The notes below the pieces were generated by a model. That model searched no databases, had not been told where the DNA came from, and was given only the letters and a program-made list of their open reading frames with translations. Below are positions 48,511 to 58,306 of a stretch of 64,000 nucleotides of DNA, one piece after another; the first letter of the stretch is position 1; each line of letters begins with the position of its first letter. The stretch is from Rhipicephalus microplus. Its lineage: Eukaryota > Arthropoda > Arachnida > Ixodida > Ixodidae. Location: assembly GCF_043290135.1 (NCBI RefSeq), contig NC_134703.1:126736005-126800004 (forward strand), read 5' to 3'. The position numbers and the translations under genes are program-made.

Positions 48511-49340
48511 GCAGATTTAAAGCACTCACCCATATACCAATTTAAATGTTTCAACGCGTGGTGCAATTGTACGATTCTGCCGCACTAAACTACATGGGGT
48601 AAAATACTTCTGACGGCAAAATTTTTGTTTGTAAGTTTCTTACTTTAATTCGAAGCTTTCTGTGAGATAATATCGAAATGCAATCGTGACTGCTCTGAAG
48701 TAGTGTATAATTAACGCTAGCGTCGTTTACTGCCACATATTTTTCACCACTTAGAAACTGTCCCCTAAAATCATATGAAACTATATACCGCCCCAAAGCG
48801 GGGGAGCGCCCAAGGTCACTTGCGCACAGCCTCTGTCACGTTGCAATGCAGATGCAGTCTTCAAATTGGAGGCCCACGCAGATTGAAATGACGTGGGTGC
48901 TTCGGTTTGACGTAAGCATGATAGAAGCATTTTCTCCTGGGAAAAAAAATAAGGTGCGGCCAACCACACGAGAACCACTGAGGCCAGCGCTAGCATAGCG
49001 CCGCAGATTATTACCTGAAAAAATAAACCTGACACGTAGCAACAGTGTGCGTAGACCAGCTAAAAATATTTGATTATAGCTTTGATCTCTCATTTTTACG
49101 TCTGTTGCGCGAAAAAGAGCCACAGTATCGTTTAAATAAAGAATAAACAAATATTTATCAAGAAATTGAGAAATGTTTTATAATATATGGCCTCTGGTCT
49201 TGACGATTTGGCATATCTTTGAGGCCACAAATTCGGCTAATCCCTTCTGAGCCTAACACTGAACTTCAGTATGGTTCTCGGAGCCAGTCAAAAGACATCA
49301 GAAGCGCTTTGCTGTGGAAGCTTCTAGGAAACAAGCTATG
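48511..49340. other. No gene recognised
   Basis: Includes minus frames of 84 and 104 codons (48781-49150). One has a hydrophobic VIICGAMLALASVVLVWLAA segment that could be a transmembrane helix, but without any other support. Confidence 0.4.
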
Positions 49341-49846
49341 TTAAAGGAACACTAAAGACCAAAACGCTTTTTCGCGAACTGGTGTAGTACATTTTCACAA
49401 TCCCGAAAACAGCCCTCTTACCGCGACCCTACACTTGGTATAAGTGAGGAAACGTGCAAAAAGAAACTGCGGATAGAGACGTCACCTTGAGAATCCCGCG
49501 TCCGACACAGTGACGTCATGACTTTTGAAGGCGTGCGTCTATTGCATCCCACGTACGTTTTGATCGATAATGTTTAAGTATAGCTGGTCAACGGTTGGTT
49601 CATAGACTTAACATATAAAGTTTCAAAATATTTAATCGAGTCAAGGTCGCGAAAATATGAAAAGTACATTGTGGAATTTCCTACGTCACGCGTGGAGACT
49701 ACGGTGGGAAATTTAAATACTAAACTTCAACCTTAACTTTCTCCGCTAGTATTGAACTTATGGTAGCTAAGCATATCACATTAGAGTTCTATGAGGGCTC
49801 TTTGTCAATCTAAAACAATTCATTGTTTCTCTTAGAGTGTCTTTAA
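49341..49846. mobile_element. MITE-like element, about 505 bp
   Basis: The ends are TTAAAGGAACACTAAAGA and, inverted, TTTAAAGACACTCTAAGAGA, an imperfect terminal inverted repeat. The interior has no coding capacity but carries words (GTCACCTTGAGAATCCCGCG, ACACAGTGACGTCATGA) that I associate with a repeat family abundant in tick genomes. Confidence 0.65.
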
Positions 49847-51022
49847 ATTCAATCAGTTGAGAAGTTGCGGGCTGCACAGTGCACGGCGAAGAGTTTATAG
49901 ATTAGAGGTGGATGGCAGCCATTAGCGGCTTTTAGCTTGTACGTATACGTTACGTTAGCATGTTACCGAATACCAGATTAAACTGCGCATGCGCGGACCT
50001 TTGGTTAAACCACTCAAAAGGATACGACGTCTATTTATTGCCTTCGTACAGTAAAATGAAGCTGTTAGTTCAGTGCTCGTGTTGTCTCTAGTTTTTTTCT
50101 GTGTCCTTGTTTCCCGCGCTGCAGTTCATATTTAAAAATGAACCACTCGCCGGATGCGCCTTTCGTTTACGGCCCTATCTCACCAATCGGCCTTCGTTCG
50201 TGGCAGCGCAAATATTAGCTTTGAGGACACTTCAGCCGCCGAGAAAAAAAAAAAAAGGCCGTATGGCCAATACGAATCGCGATCACCTTATTCCAGCCGG
50301 CGTACGAAAGCTAGAGGGACTTCAGGTGTAAATACAACAAAGGTGAGAAGACTAAAGCCCCCGACTGACTGTCATGTAACGGATTTAGGATAAACCAGGC
50401 AAGCAACAAATCATTGTTGCAGAAACGTTGTGCATTCAAGTTGTGTGAATGCATCCCCGCGGAATAATATTGAATTATTTGCATTTTAATATTTTTCCCA
50501 TGAAACACTAGGCGATAACAAACCTGTTCATGATAGTGGTTGTACAAAGCGTCGCAAAATTTCGACGACATCGTCCACTGAACCACTAATTTTGCACTCT
50601 TTCGCTTTTCCGGAAATACTGTAAACGCTAAAGACCACTAATTATTTGTGGCAATGATGAGTGAATCTTATTTAAATCAAATATAGTTTAAATGCAGTTA
50701 TCACCGTTCGGTGTTGTGGTTTTTTCAAACGTAATTACGTACGTTTACGTGCGGATGTAAACATTTACGTAGGGTAGGTAAACATTTGAGAAACATTCCT
50801 TCCGGTAAATCGGTAAGCGCAATCCGGTATTCCAGTAACATCGTAACGTTAGGAAAAGTAGAAGTACAAGCTTCAATTAGGTATACGTACAAGTTCCTAT
50901 TATTGCAGCGACGACGTCATTATGCTGATGGAAGTTGCTGCCAGCTGCTCGCTAATTGGATCTGCGTCCATCGAACTGCTTCCGACGTCGATGCTGCCGA
51001 TGTCTGGAACGTCCAGAAACTC
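49847..51022. other. No gene recognised
   Basis: Short frames only, with A-rich run at 50246-50256. Confidence 0.45.
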
Positions 51023-51378
51023 GCTCGCTGGATTTCGTGTGGCCGGTTGTGCCCCCGCGATTTCCGACGACAGCGCAGCTCTGGCCGACTGGGCTCCCCC
51101 TACGCCATCTGCTGACGCCGACAAGAGCTCTCGCCTAGTGGTGCCCCATCCTCGGAATCCTCCGACCGCGTCCATCTTTCCTATCTCATCTTTACTTCCA
51201 TCGCTCGCTGTCCATGTGCCTCGCTCTCTCCTTTCTCTCTCTCTATATATATATACCTTTCAATCCTATCCTTTTAATCCCTTCTTACCCCCATTCCTTG
51301 TGAGCTACTGTTCAGGTGTGGTACTCTGATGGAAACAGTTACGGGGCTCACTTTTCTCTTCTTTTCCCTTTAAGAATC
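51023..51378 (+). repeat. Dispersed repeat family, plus copy
   Basis: Aligns with the reverse complement of 26400-26768. A TATATATATA run at 51244-51255 is an addition in this copy. Confidence 0.75.
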
Positions 51379-51526
51379 ACAAAAGAAGCAGTCTTTTAGG
51401 CCACCATCACCAATAAGTAGCCTCTACCCCGAATGACCCCGTGAAACGAAATGCCGGCAAAAGGATAGCACGTTGTTCGGCCTTCAAAGGACCCCCATGT
51501 CAGCCAGAGGTCAAAATTCAACTTAG

Positions 51527-51652
51527 AAGTGTGGCAGCTTGGGCTAGTTGGTAGGGCACGACGATAGTTATAGCGCGAGAACAGAATGACCTTCGCGTCC
51601 TTCTTGTCTCTATGTCGTCGTTCTGTTCTCACGCTGTAACTATCGTCATGTC
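51527..51652. mobile_element. Small foldback element with GGGCTAGTTGGTA leader
   Basis: A leader AAGTGTGGCAGCTTGGGCTAGTTGGTA is followed by ACGATAGTTATAGCGCGAGA and, about 30 bp on, its near-perfect complement. The same leader and palindrome occur at 60602-60692. Confidence 0.75.
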
Positions 51653-52170
51653 GAAATTCTGTTGTGGTAAGGAAGTTATGAGCGAGTGTACAACCAATAC
51701 AGAGCCATGAGAATTTTTCGAAATGGTGTCGAAATACCGGATTTCGACGCATTTTATTATCAAAACGTGACGATCGCTGCTTTCACTCTTTCCTTCGCTA
51801 CTCTCCACTGGTATCCTCTCTCAAAGCCGTTTTGCCCTGTCGCTGAGCAGCACCCCTCCTGTGTTTCTCCACCCATCACACGAGTTTCTTTTTTTTTTTT
51901 GATTCCTTTTACATTACTTTCCTTTCTTCACTCTCACTGTCCCTTCAGTCCTCGTTCCCTTGAGAGAGTCTCCGTTGAGGTGTCCTCACCTGACAGGCAG
52001 TTATCATGCCACCCACACCCCATTTTCTTACCCTCCGTCTTTTGCTAAAAAATCACCACCACCCCTTGCAACAATACTCGCATGGCATGCAAGTGCAAGT
52101 GTAATCTATGCGTGCCTATAGGAGAACGTGCGCTCAATAAAACTTGTTGTTGGGCTAGCTGGTTATTCGT
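51653..52170. other. Pyrimidine-rich, probably repeat-derived
   Basis: Contains GAGGTGTCCTCACCTGACAG-type words related to the 3' part of the dispersed repeat at 51023-51378, then an AATAAAAC word. No gene recognised. Confidence 0.4.
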
Positions 52171-52172
52171 CA

Positions 52173-52328
52173 TTTTGTAAGGTATTTAGCGCAACCTTCA
52201 CTTTCGCAAAACACTCACACAAAAACTCACACATCCACTTGAGCGTCGTTTGTGTTACTCGGACGGATGTGTGAGTGTTTGTGTGAGTGGTTTGCAAAAG
52301 TCAAGGTTGCCCTAAATGCCGTACAAAA
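52173..52328. repeat. Inverted repeat with 64-bp arms
   Basis: Arms 52173-52236 and 52265-52328 pair with roughly ten mismatches around a 28-nt spacer. Both contain ACTCACACA repeats and CGCAACCTT/AAGGTTGC words. It lies immediately before tandem block 2. Confidence 0.8.
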
Positions 52329-53595
52329 AAAATTGTGTAGATCCCACATACAGTGGGAATCGATGATATGCGAAGCACGAATGATGAAGCTTCTAGTGGC
52401 TAAGGTACTCGGCTGCTGACCCGCAGGTCACGGGATCAAATCCCGGCTGCGGCAGCTGCATTTCCGATGGAGGCGAAAATGTTGTAGGCCCGTGTGCTCA
52501 GATTTGGGCGCACGTTAAAGAACCCCAGGTGGTCGAAGTTTCCGGAGCCCTCCACTACGGCGTCTCTCATAATCATATGGTGGTTTTGGGACGTTAAACC
52601 CCACAAATAAATCAATCGAATGATGAAGCTTGAATTGTCACAATAAAATCGGAGCAACGTTAAGAGGTGGACGTAAATTATGTCCTACATGACTTCCATG
52701 TCATGATAATCATGTTTGCGCCTCGTATTTGTGCTCGTCGTCCATTCACGTAAAGAAATACTAAAATTCATATACAGGAGGCGAGTGAGAAGGCAACGAG
52801 CATGCTATGAGCGTAGTCTGTAGTCATTTTTTACGTGACAGTTATGATTGATTATCGTGTTTGCACCACTCATATACCTTCGTCATCCATGCACGTCACG
52901 TATTACCAGATACCGTGTATGTGAAGCCAGTGAAACGACTGCGAGCGCATCATGAGCGTGGCATGTAGTCATGTTTCTACATGACCCGCTTATCATGATT
53001 ATCGTCTTTTCACTAGTCGTATACCTTCGTCATCCATTCACGTCAGGTAGCACCAAATTTGGTATATATAAAGCTAGCCAAATGGCCACGAGCGCATCAT
53101 GAACGTGACGTATAGTCATGTTCTTACATGATACGCATTATGATGTTTGCACCAGTCATATACCTTTTTCGTCAGTTCGCGTCACGTAACACCAAATTTG
53201 GTATATGTGCAGCTATAGCGAAATGGCCGCGACCGCATCATGACCGTTCCATGTAGTCGTACTCTTACATGACACATATATCATGATTATCGTGTTTGCA
53301 CCAGTCATGTACCTTCATCATCGATTCACGTCATGGAATACCAAATCCTGTGCATGTGAAGCTAGCGAAATGACCGCGAGCGCATCAAAGCGTATCACGT
53401 ATCCATGCTCTTACATGACACGCGTGTCATGATTTCCTCCTGAGGGCCTTTCACTTATGTTCGTATTGCAGTCATGTCATACTATACCAGTTTTGCGATA
53501 TGTCATGTGAACGAAACCACCGCATGCGCAGCAATACCACGACGTGTAAATCATGAAATTCATGGCGTACATGTCATAATCTATGCCTCTTCCTC
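52329..53595 (+). repeat. Tandem-repeat-bearing element, block 2 (about 147-bp unit)
   Basis: Opens with the same GTGGGAATCGATGATATGCGAAGCA word as block 1. Diverged unit starts fall near 52697, 52839, 52985, 53132, 53273 and 53419, spacings of 141-147 bp. The unique 3' part (TCATACTATACCAGTTTTGCG) also matches block 1. A SINE is nested at 52393-52616 and a short foldback terminates it at 53596. Confidence 0.8.
52378..52631 (+). mobile_element. Ruka-type SINE nested in tandem block 2, exact 15-bp target duplication
   Basis: The element is 52393-52616. CGAATGATGAAGCTT is repeated exactly at 52378-52392 and 52617-52631. The tRNA head begins at CTAGTGGCTAAGG (a few bases missing) with a B box GGGATCAAATCCC, and the body is close to the other young copies. 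Confidence 0.95.
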
Positions 53596-53773
53596 TGCGG
53601 GCTTTTCCGGCCTCCATGTGACGCGCTGCAGAGAGGTGGCGCACCCGGACAACACGACGAACATAAAAGCCAGGACAGCTGCTTGCAAAAGTTGCTCGAC
53701 CAATCGGAGCATGAATGCGATGCGCGTCAGAATGCTCTCCGCTACGCGTCACATGCAGGCCGGAAAGGCCGCA
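53596..53773. mobile_element. Short foldback element of about 178 bp
   Basis: Ends TGCGGGCTTTTCCGGCCTCC (53596 on) and the complement of GGAGGCCGGAAAGGCCGCA-type sequence (53745-53773) pair over about 30 bp. The GC-rich interior is non-coding. Confidence 0.7.
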
Positions 53774-53888
53774 TAAGTGGAGGCATACATTTTTCTAATC
53801 TTAGGCGAGCCGGTCACTTGTATAGCGCTGTCACATGAGACATTGTTGATCGAAACATTATTCAGCACATGGTCCGTGTGTTCACTGG
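53774..53888. other. No gene recognised
   Basis: Short spacer. Confidence 0.5.
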
Positions 53889-53894
53889 AGAGAG

Positions 53895-53956
<62 letters not shown>
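53889..53956. repeat. (GA)n microsatellite
   Basis: About 68 bp of GA dinucleotides with a few A interruptions at the edges. Confidence 0.97.
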
Positions 53957-53959
<3 letters not shown>

Positions 53960-54003
53960 AAAGGCCGGGATGTGTTCACTGGAAATATTTGGTAAAATAT
54001 TGG

Positions 54004-54030
54004 AGGTGGTTGAGGCGCCCTCAACCACCT
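54004..54030. repeat. Perfect short hairpin
   Basis: AGGTGGTTGAGG and CCTCAACCACCT flank a 3-nt loop. Confidence 0.9.
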
Positions 54031-54554
54031 TCACGTGGCTGAGGGCCCCTCAACCGCGTGGTTCGACCAAATACTCAAGACTAATTCTATAGCTTTGCAT
54101 TTTTTACAGACAAACTTTTTTAGAAAAATTAAAGATATACAATCCTAAGTGCAATGTAAACATTGGCCTCCTGTAAAAAAAATAGTATTGCTTCTCATTG
54201 TTGAATCTTCATAAACCTTGTCTTTCCAATATATCGTTTCGAGTTTCCTGCCCTGATTGATAAATATTAAGATATCTCGCTTATTACAGCACTTTATTCA
54301 TTCGGTGTCATAAAGCTTGAGCACTGGTCAGCATATACATGCGAAAAGAAAGTAACACATAAGGAATGTTGTAACGAATCATTCTGCCTGGTACTGTATA
54401 TCGTTCATTATCCTACACGGGTGACCAATTCTTTCAAAACGTGAGCGGAGTCACATTCTCACCACACCGACAAGCACAAAAACAAGAAAATGAAATAAAT
54501 CACTACCATAATGGCGTTCATTGAAACTGGGATAGCAGAGCACGTGCCGGAAAC
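54031..54554. other. No gene recognised
   Basis: AT-rich spacer. Confidence 0.5.
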
Positions 54555-54712
54555 GTATATATTTAACCGAAAGTCTACCTAAATGAAAGCGCACCTAAAT
54601 TATACGAATGCTTTAGCTGTTCACCTGTACAGATATATCATCGCAGTGACTGGGAATCGAGCACCCACCATCTAGAACAACGCCTTAGTAGCTACGATAC
54701 CTCGGCAAGTGA
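54555..54712 (-). mobile_element. Diverged tRNA-derived SINE (SINE-C), minus copy
   Basis: On the minus strand CGAGGTATCGTAGCTACTAAGG (A-box region) and GGGTGCTCGATTCCCAG (B-box region) are followed by CACTGCGATGATATAT and ATAATTTAGGTGCGC words. These match the order in the copy at 24500-24655. Confidence 0.5.
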
Positions 54713-55320
54713 ATGTGCGCGCCTGTCTGCGATGATGACTGGCCGATAAAATACCAGAGACTGCACTTCTGCGTTGTTACGCACTCCACGGACAGCATTT
54801 AGTTTGACGCCCACAATGAAGTTGCACTTGAAAGGCAAGTTGACGCCGAGCAGTTTCACTAGCCTTGAAAACAGCAGGTAAGGGAAGATGGGAGCTTTTG
54901 ACGGAGTCCGTAAACAGGAGCTGTGTATACTCGAGTGACCACTTCGACAAGCGGGCTTGTCTTCCTCAAGGCTGGGGAAGACAGACTTTTTTCCTCAGTT
55001 TTGTTGAAGCCTCGCGGAAGACGAGTCCACATGTCGAAACATGGGTTCGAGCGCACAACCCTCGTTTAACCATTTTTTCTTCAACTGCAGACCTTCAAAA
55101 CACAGCAGTAAATGTGCTTAGGCAACAAAAGCCCAGGCTATACCTCTACAATTCATCCGAGACCTTGATAAAGGAGACAATTTGTATCGCAACAAGTCGA
55201 GGTCACGTCACCAGTTGACGTCCTTACAGTGCTGTACAATCTAAATGAGAAGAAAATTTTTGCTTGGGTTTTTTTTTATTATCACAGTTTTGTCATCGTC
55301 GGTGTTTTCGCCCGTGCTAT
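54713..55320. other. No gene recognised
   Basis: A 117-codon plus frame at 54865-55218 lacks a recognised domain; its Lys/Ser/Gln-rich composition is not distinctive. Confidence 0.4.
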
Positions 55321-55322
55321 CA

Positions 55323-55335
55323 GGGGGGGGGGGGA
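55323..55335. repeat. Poly(G) run
   Basis: About 12 consecutive G residues. Confidence 0.95.
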
Positions 55336-56749
55336 GGCGATAATAAACGCTATGTCACTCCGTAGTCTTTATTGTCCTGCCAGCATCACTACTTCCCGTG
55401 TCGGTCGCTAACACGGAAACACTGCAGCTGCTCTTGGGGCAGACCCTCCCGTCCTAGTGTGAGAAACGTTAGTCTAACAGCCGTATTTCACACGACCTGG
55501 CTATCTCTGTTGCGCAGACAAAGCGCGGCATAGTGTATTTCGCTGATCATACCATTTTTCCCGGATCCGGAATTTCACAGTGATGGAAGTTCACACACAA
55601 CATAAAGAAAGCAATAATTACTCAGCGCAAGTTCCAAGAATACGTGAAATGTTACACACTGCAGGTTACTTTTTTTTTCTTGCTGATTGTGAGCGAGGTT
55701 CATAGTCTGTAACTACATCCCTTTTGTATCTTGTTGGTCACGATTTGTAATTGCTGTCTTTAAGGAGCAAGATTTGTCTAGCACGTCCTTAACTGCAATA
55801 AAAAAAAGTGCTGCTTAGTTGTTTAAACAACTCTACAATTTTACACCTAAGGCTAAATACATAACTGTAGTTTTTCAAGATAAAATTGATATTACACTTT
55901 TCCAATTTCCAACTGCATAAAGAGCGTTCCCGACTCCAGTGAGAGTAAAAAAGAGGCCTATAGAGAATTTCACCCAAAGTACATTACTATTTGTACATGC
56001 ATGGAGGGTTAAAGTTTTGGGATTCATGAACGCCAGGCCATAAAAAACAAACTGAAGCTTGGAAAATAAGGCCGCACTTGATATCCTAAGTCAATGAATA
56101 GATAAGCAATGACACTGGAAAAACCAGTAATAAATGATAAATGTTATCACATTTGAACAGACATTCATGCTTTCATCTGCTCGACTACGCGACATAAAAC
56201 AGGGTTACGCCCAGTTTTATGGAACGCGTATTTCGGAACTGTCATGTAAACACACGCGTGTTGCGCGTGTTCGAGCAGCTTTTACACTCCAAACGACGCG
56301 GAATACGCTCCAATGAAAGCCAACAACGTGTTGGATAACAAGCCAACAACTCTTCTTTCATATATGTGTACATTGATAGCATCCTGTACAAAGACTAGCG
56401 TGCCGGTTGTTACAGCGATCCCTAATCTCTATATTTCATTACATGGAGGTTGCAGTGCCCAAATCATCCCCGTTCTGTCCCTTGGTTCAGACCTCCTGCT
56501 TCATTTGGCTGTCCTGCAGCGCTGCCATCGCTGCTGACTGGACGTAGGCCATTTTGTTGGAAGACGGCTTCCAAGACTCGTTGTGGCATCCGCAGCAGGA
56601 ACAGTTTGACCATGATGATTGGTGGTTCCATGTGCCGTTCACTGCCGTTGCCCCCAAGCACCGGTGCGTGTGTGAATCAGCAAGTTGTCGGTGCCGGGTT
56701 CGCTCGAGGTATCTGGACACGCCCTCATAGGATCTCGGCATGAGGACAG
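55336..56749. other. No gene recognised
   Basis: Short frames on both strands at 56313-56743 overlap and look like shadows. No domain recognised. Confidence 0.45.
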
Positions 56750-56956
56750 TGGTGGAGTTCCCGTGACATGTGCTGCGTGTGTTAGTAATCGGTAGTTACT
56801 CAGCACATAAACTTCGAACCATGTGTTAGCTCCCCAATCAACATCCTCAGCGTTAAACTCTGGGCCCTCTGTCACACCCCGGTTATTGTCATCCATGGCT
56901 TCCACGCACTTCCTTTCTGAAAACTCAGCGTTAGCTATTTTCTAGTCAGAGAAATG
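56750..56956 (-). repeat. Copy 1 of a 207-bp near-identical direct duplication
   Basis: Identical to 57694-57900 except for one base seen by eye (T versus C in GTTAGTAATC). On the minus strand it holds an acceptor-like CTAAC...GAGTTTTCAG, then an open frame with CVEAMDDNNRGVTEGPEF and DVDWGANTWFEVYVLSNY. The single difference is a synonymous Leu codon change in that frame. I do not recognise the peptide. A CTGA|GTAACT word could be a donor. Confidence 0.9.
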
Positions 56957-57398
56957 TTACCGCACTGAGACTTAGCATGCCGTTCACTACATAACAGTAC
57001 AGGGCGCATGTGCAAAGAAAGAACGGCACGCGAGATAAAGACGATTATTCGTTTGTACACAGAATGTCATAGGACCAAAAATGAAGGTGATAGCAACCAT
57101 GCAATAGGAAATACTATAAGTAAGGCTCGCTAACTCTGTTAGCATGCCATCTGACGTAACTCAACAAAACGTTGACGCAAGAAACTGCAGCGAGTGAAGT
57201 TACCATGCTGCTGTCGCGGACTTGGACACAATCTTTCAACGAGAATGTGTAGCATGTACAAAGACATGACCCGTCTCCTGATCCCCATAAATAAACGCTG
57301 CACGTGACCGCGGGCACCCACGCCAGAATTCACCCGTGAGCCACGAAGCCCTACTTTCGAGACCATAATGTAAACGCGGCGACCACCTCTCCACCACG

Positions 57399-57638
57399 CC
57401 TCGCCGCGGTGGTCTAGTGGCTAAGGTACTCGGCTGCTGATACGCAGGTCACAGGATCGAATCTCGGCAGCGGCGGCTGTCTTTTCGATGGAGGCGAAAA
57501 TGCTGTGGGCCCATTTGCTCAGACTTGGGTGCGCGATAAAAAACCACAGGTGGTCGAAACTTCCAGAGCCCTCCACAACGGCGTCTTTCATAATCATATG
57601 GTAGTTTTGGGACGTTAAACCCACTTATCAGTCAATCA
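57399..57638 (+). mobile_element. Full-length Ruka-type SINE
   Basis: Complete tRNA head from CGCCGCGGTGGTCTAGTGGCTAAGG, B box GGATCGAATCTCGG, body with GATGGAGGCGAAAATGC and a variant GTGCGCGATAAAAAACC, ending TATCAGTCAATCA. No exact target duplication found; CACCTCT occurs on both sides but not flush with the left end. Confidence 0.92.
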
Positions 57639-57693
57639 CCTCTGCATCCTGTCGTTGTGCGGCTGCCACAGGAGCTCTGTACCACAGGAGCTC

Positions 57694-57900
57694 TGGTGGA
57701 GTTCCCGTGACATGTGCTGCGTGTGTTAGCAATCGGTAGTTACTCAGCACATAAACTTCGAACCATGTGTTAGCTCCCCAATCAACATCCTCAGCGTTAA
57801 ACTCTGGGCCCTCTGTCACACCCCGGTTATTGTCATCCATGGCTTCCACGCACTTCCTTTCTGAAAACTCAGCGTTAGCTATTTTCTAGTCAGAGAAATG
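57694..57900 (-). repeat. Copy 2 of the 207-bp near-identical direct duplication
   Basis: Same segment as 56750-56956 with the same open minus frame. Its left border is preceded by a doubled CCACAGGAGCTCT word. Its right border is followed within two bases by a perfect hairpin. Confidence 0.9.
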
Positions 57901-58306
57901 ACAGTAATATTTCCCAGCGAGACCATCCTCTGTCTCGCTGGGAAATATTACTATTCGTAAGCTTAACTGCTGTCGGTCCACGTGCGGAAGGCAGTGTTTG
58001 GTGTACGTGAACAGATGATGTGCTATGCGCACGCCAATCCCACCACCAAACATGAGTACGTTCGACAACGAATGCAATTCGAGCGCGAGTGATATACGGT
58101 ACTGCTAATCGCGGATCAAAGTAGACGAGGTCCGCCCAGCCATGCGCAGTCCATTCAATTGATTGGTTGTGTAAATAATCCCTTTGCTGAGTTGGTGTAC
58201 ACCAAGTTGAACCGATATAAGTATGACGAATGTGAAATACAGGCCACAGCTTGTTGTTCATGTCTCTGTAATTCTTGGCTATCGTGATACCTCGGTACCT
58301 TTTCAT
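57890..58306 (-). CDS. Unrecognised open frame, 138 codons
   Basis: I do not recognise this frame. It has a Trp-rich middle (STWCTPTQQRDY, THVWWWDW) and a mixed, protein-like composition. Its last 20 codons run through the perfect hairpin into the duplicated 207-bp segment and stop in the putative intron end there. It could be an exon upstream of the duplicated segment or a chance frame. Confidence 0.2.
   Translation of the reverse strand: MKRYRGITIAKNYRDMNNKLWPVFHIRHTYIGSTWCTPTQQRDYLHNQSIEWTAHGWADLVYFDPRLAVPYITRARIAFVVERTHVWWWDWRAHSTSSVHVHQTLPSARGPTAVKLTNSNISQRDRGWSRWEILLSFL
57903..57952. repeat. Perfect hairpin with 21-bp arms
   Basis: Arms 57903-57923 and 57932-57952 are exact reverse complements around an 8-nt loop (CATCCTCT). 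The stem contains TTTCCCAGCGAGAC. Confidence 0.97.

Noticed and set aside
48781..49035. Membrane-protein-like 84-codon minus frame
   Set aside because: One hydrophobic segment only, overlapping another frame; no further support.
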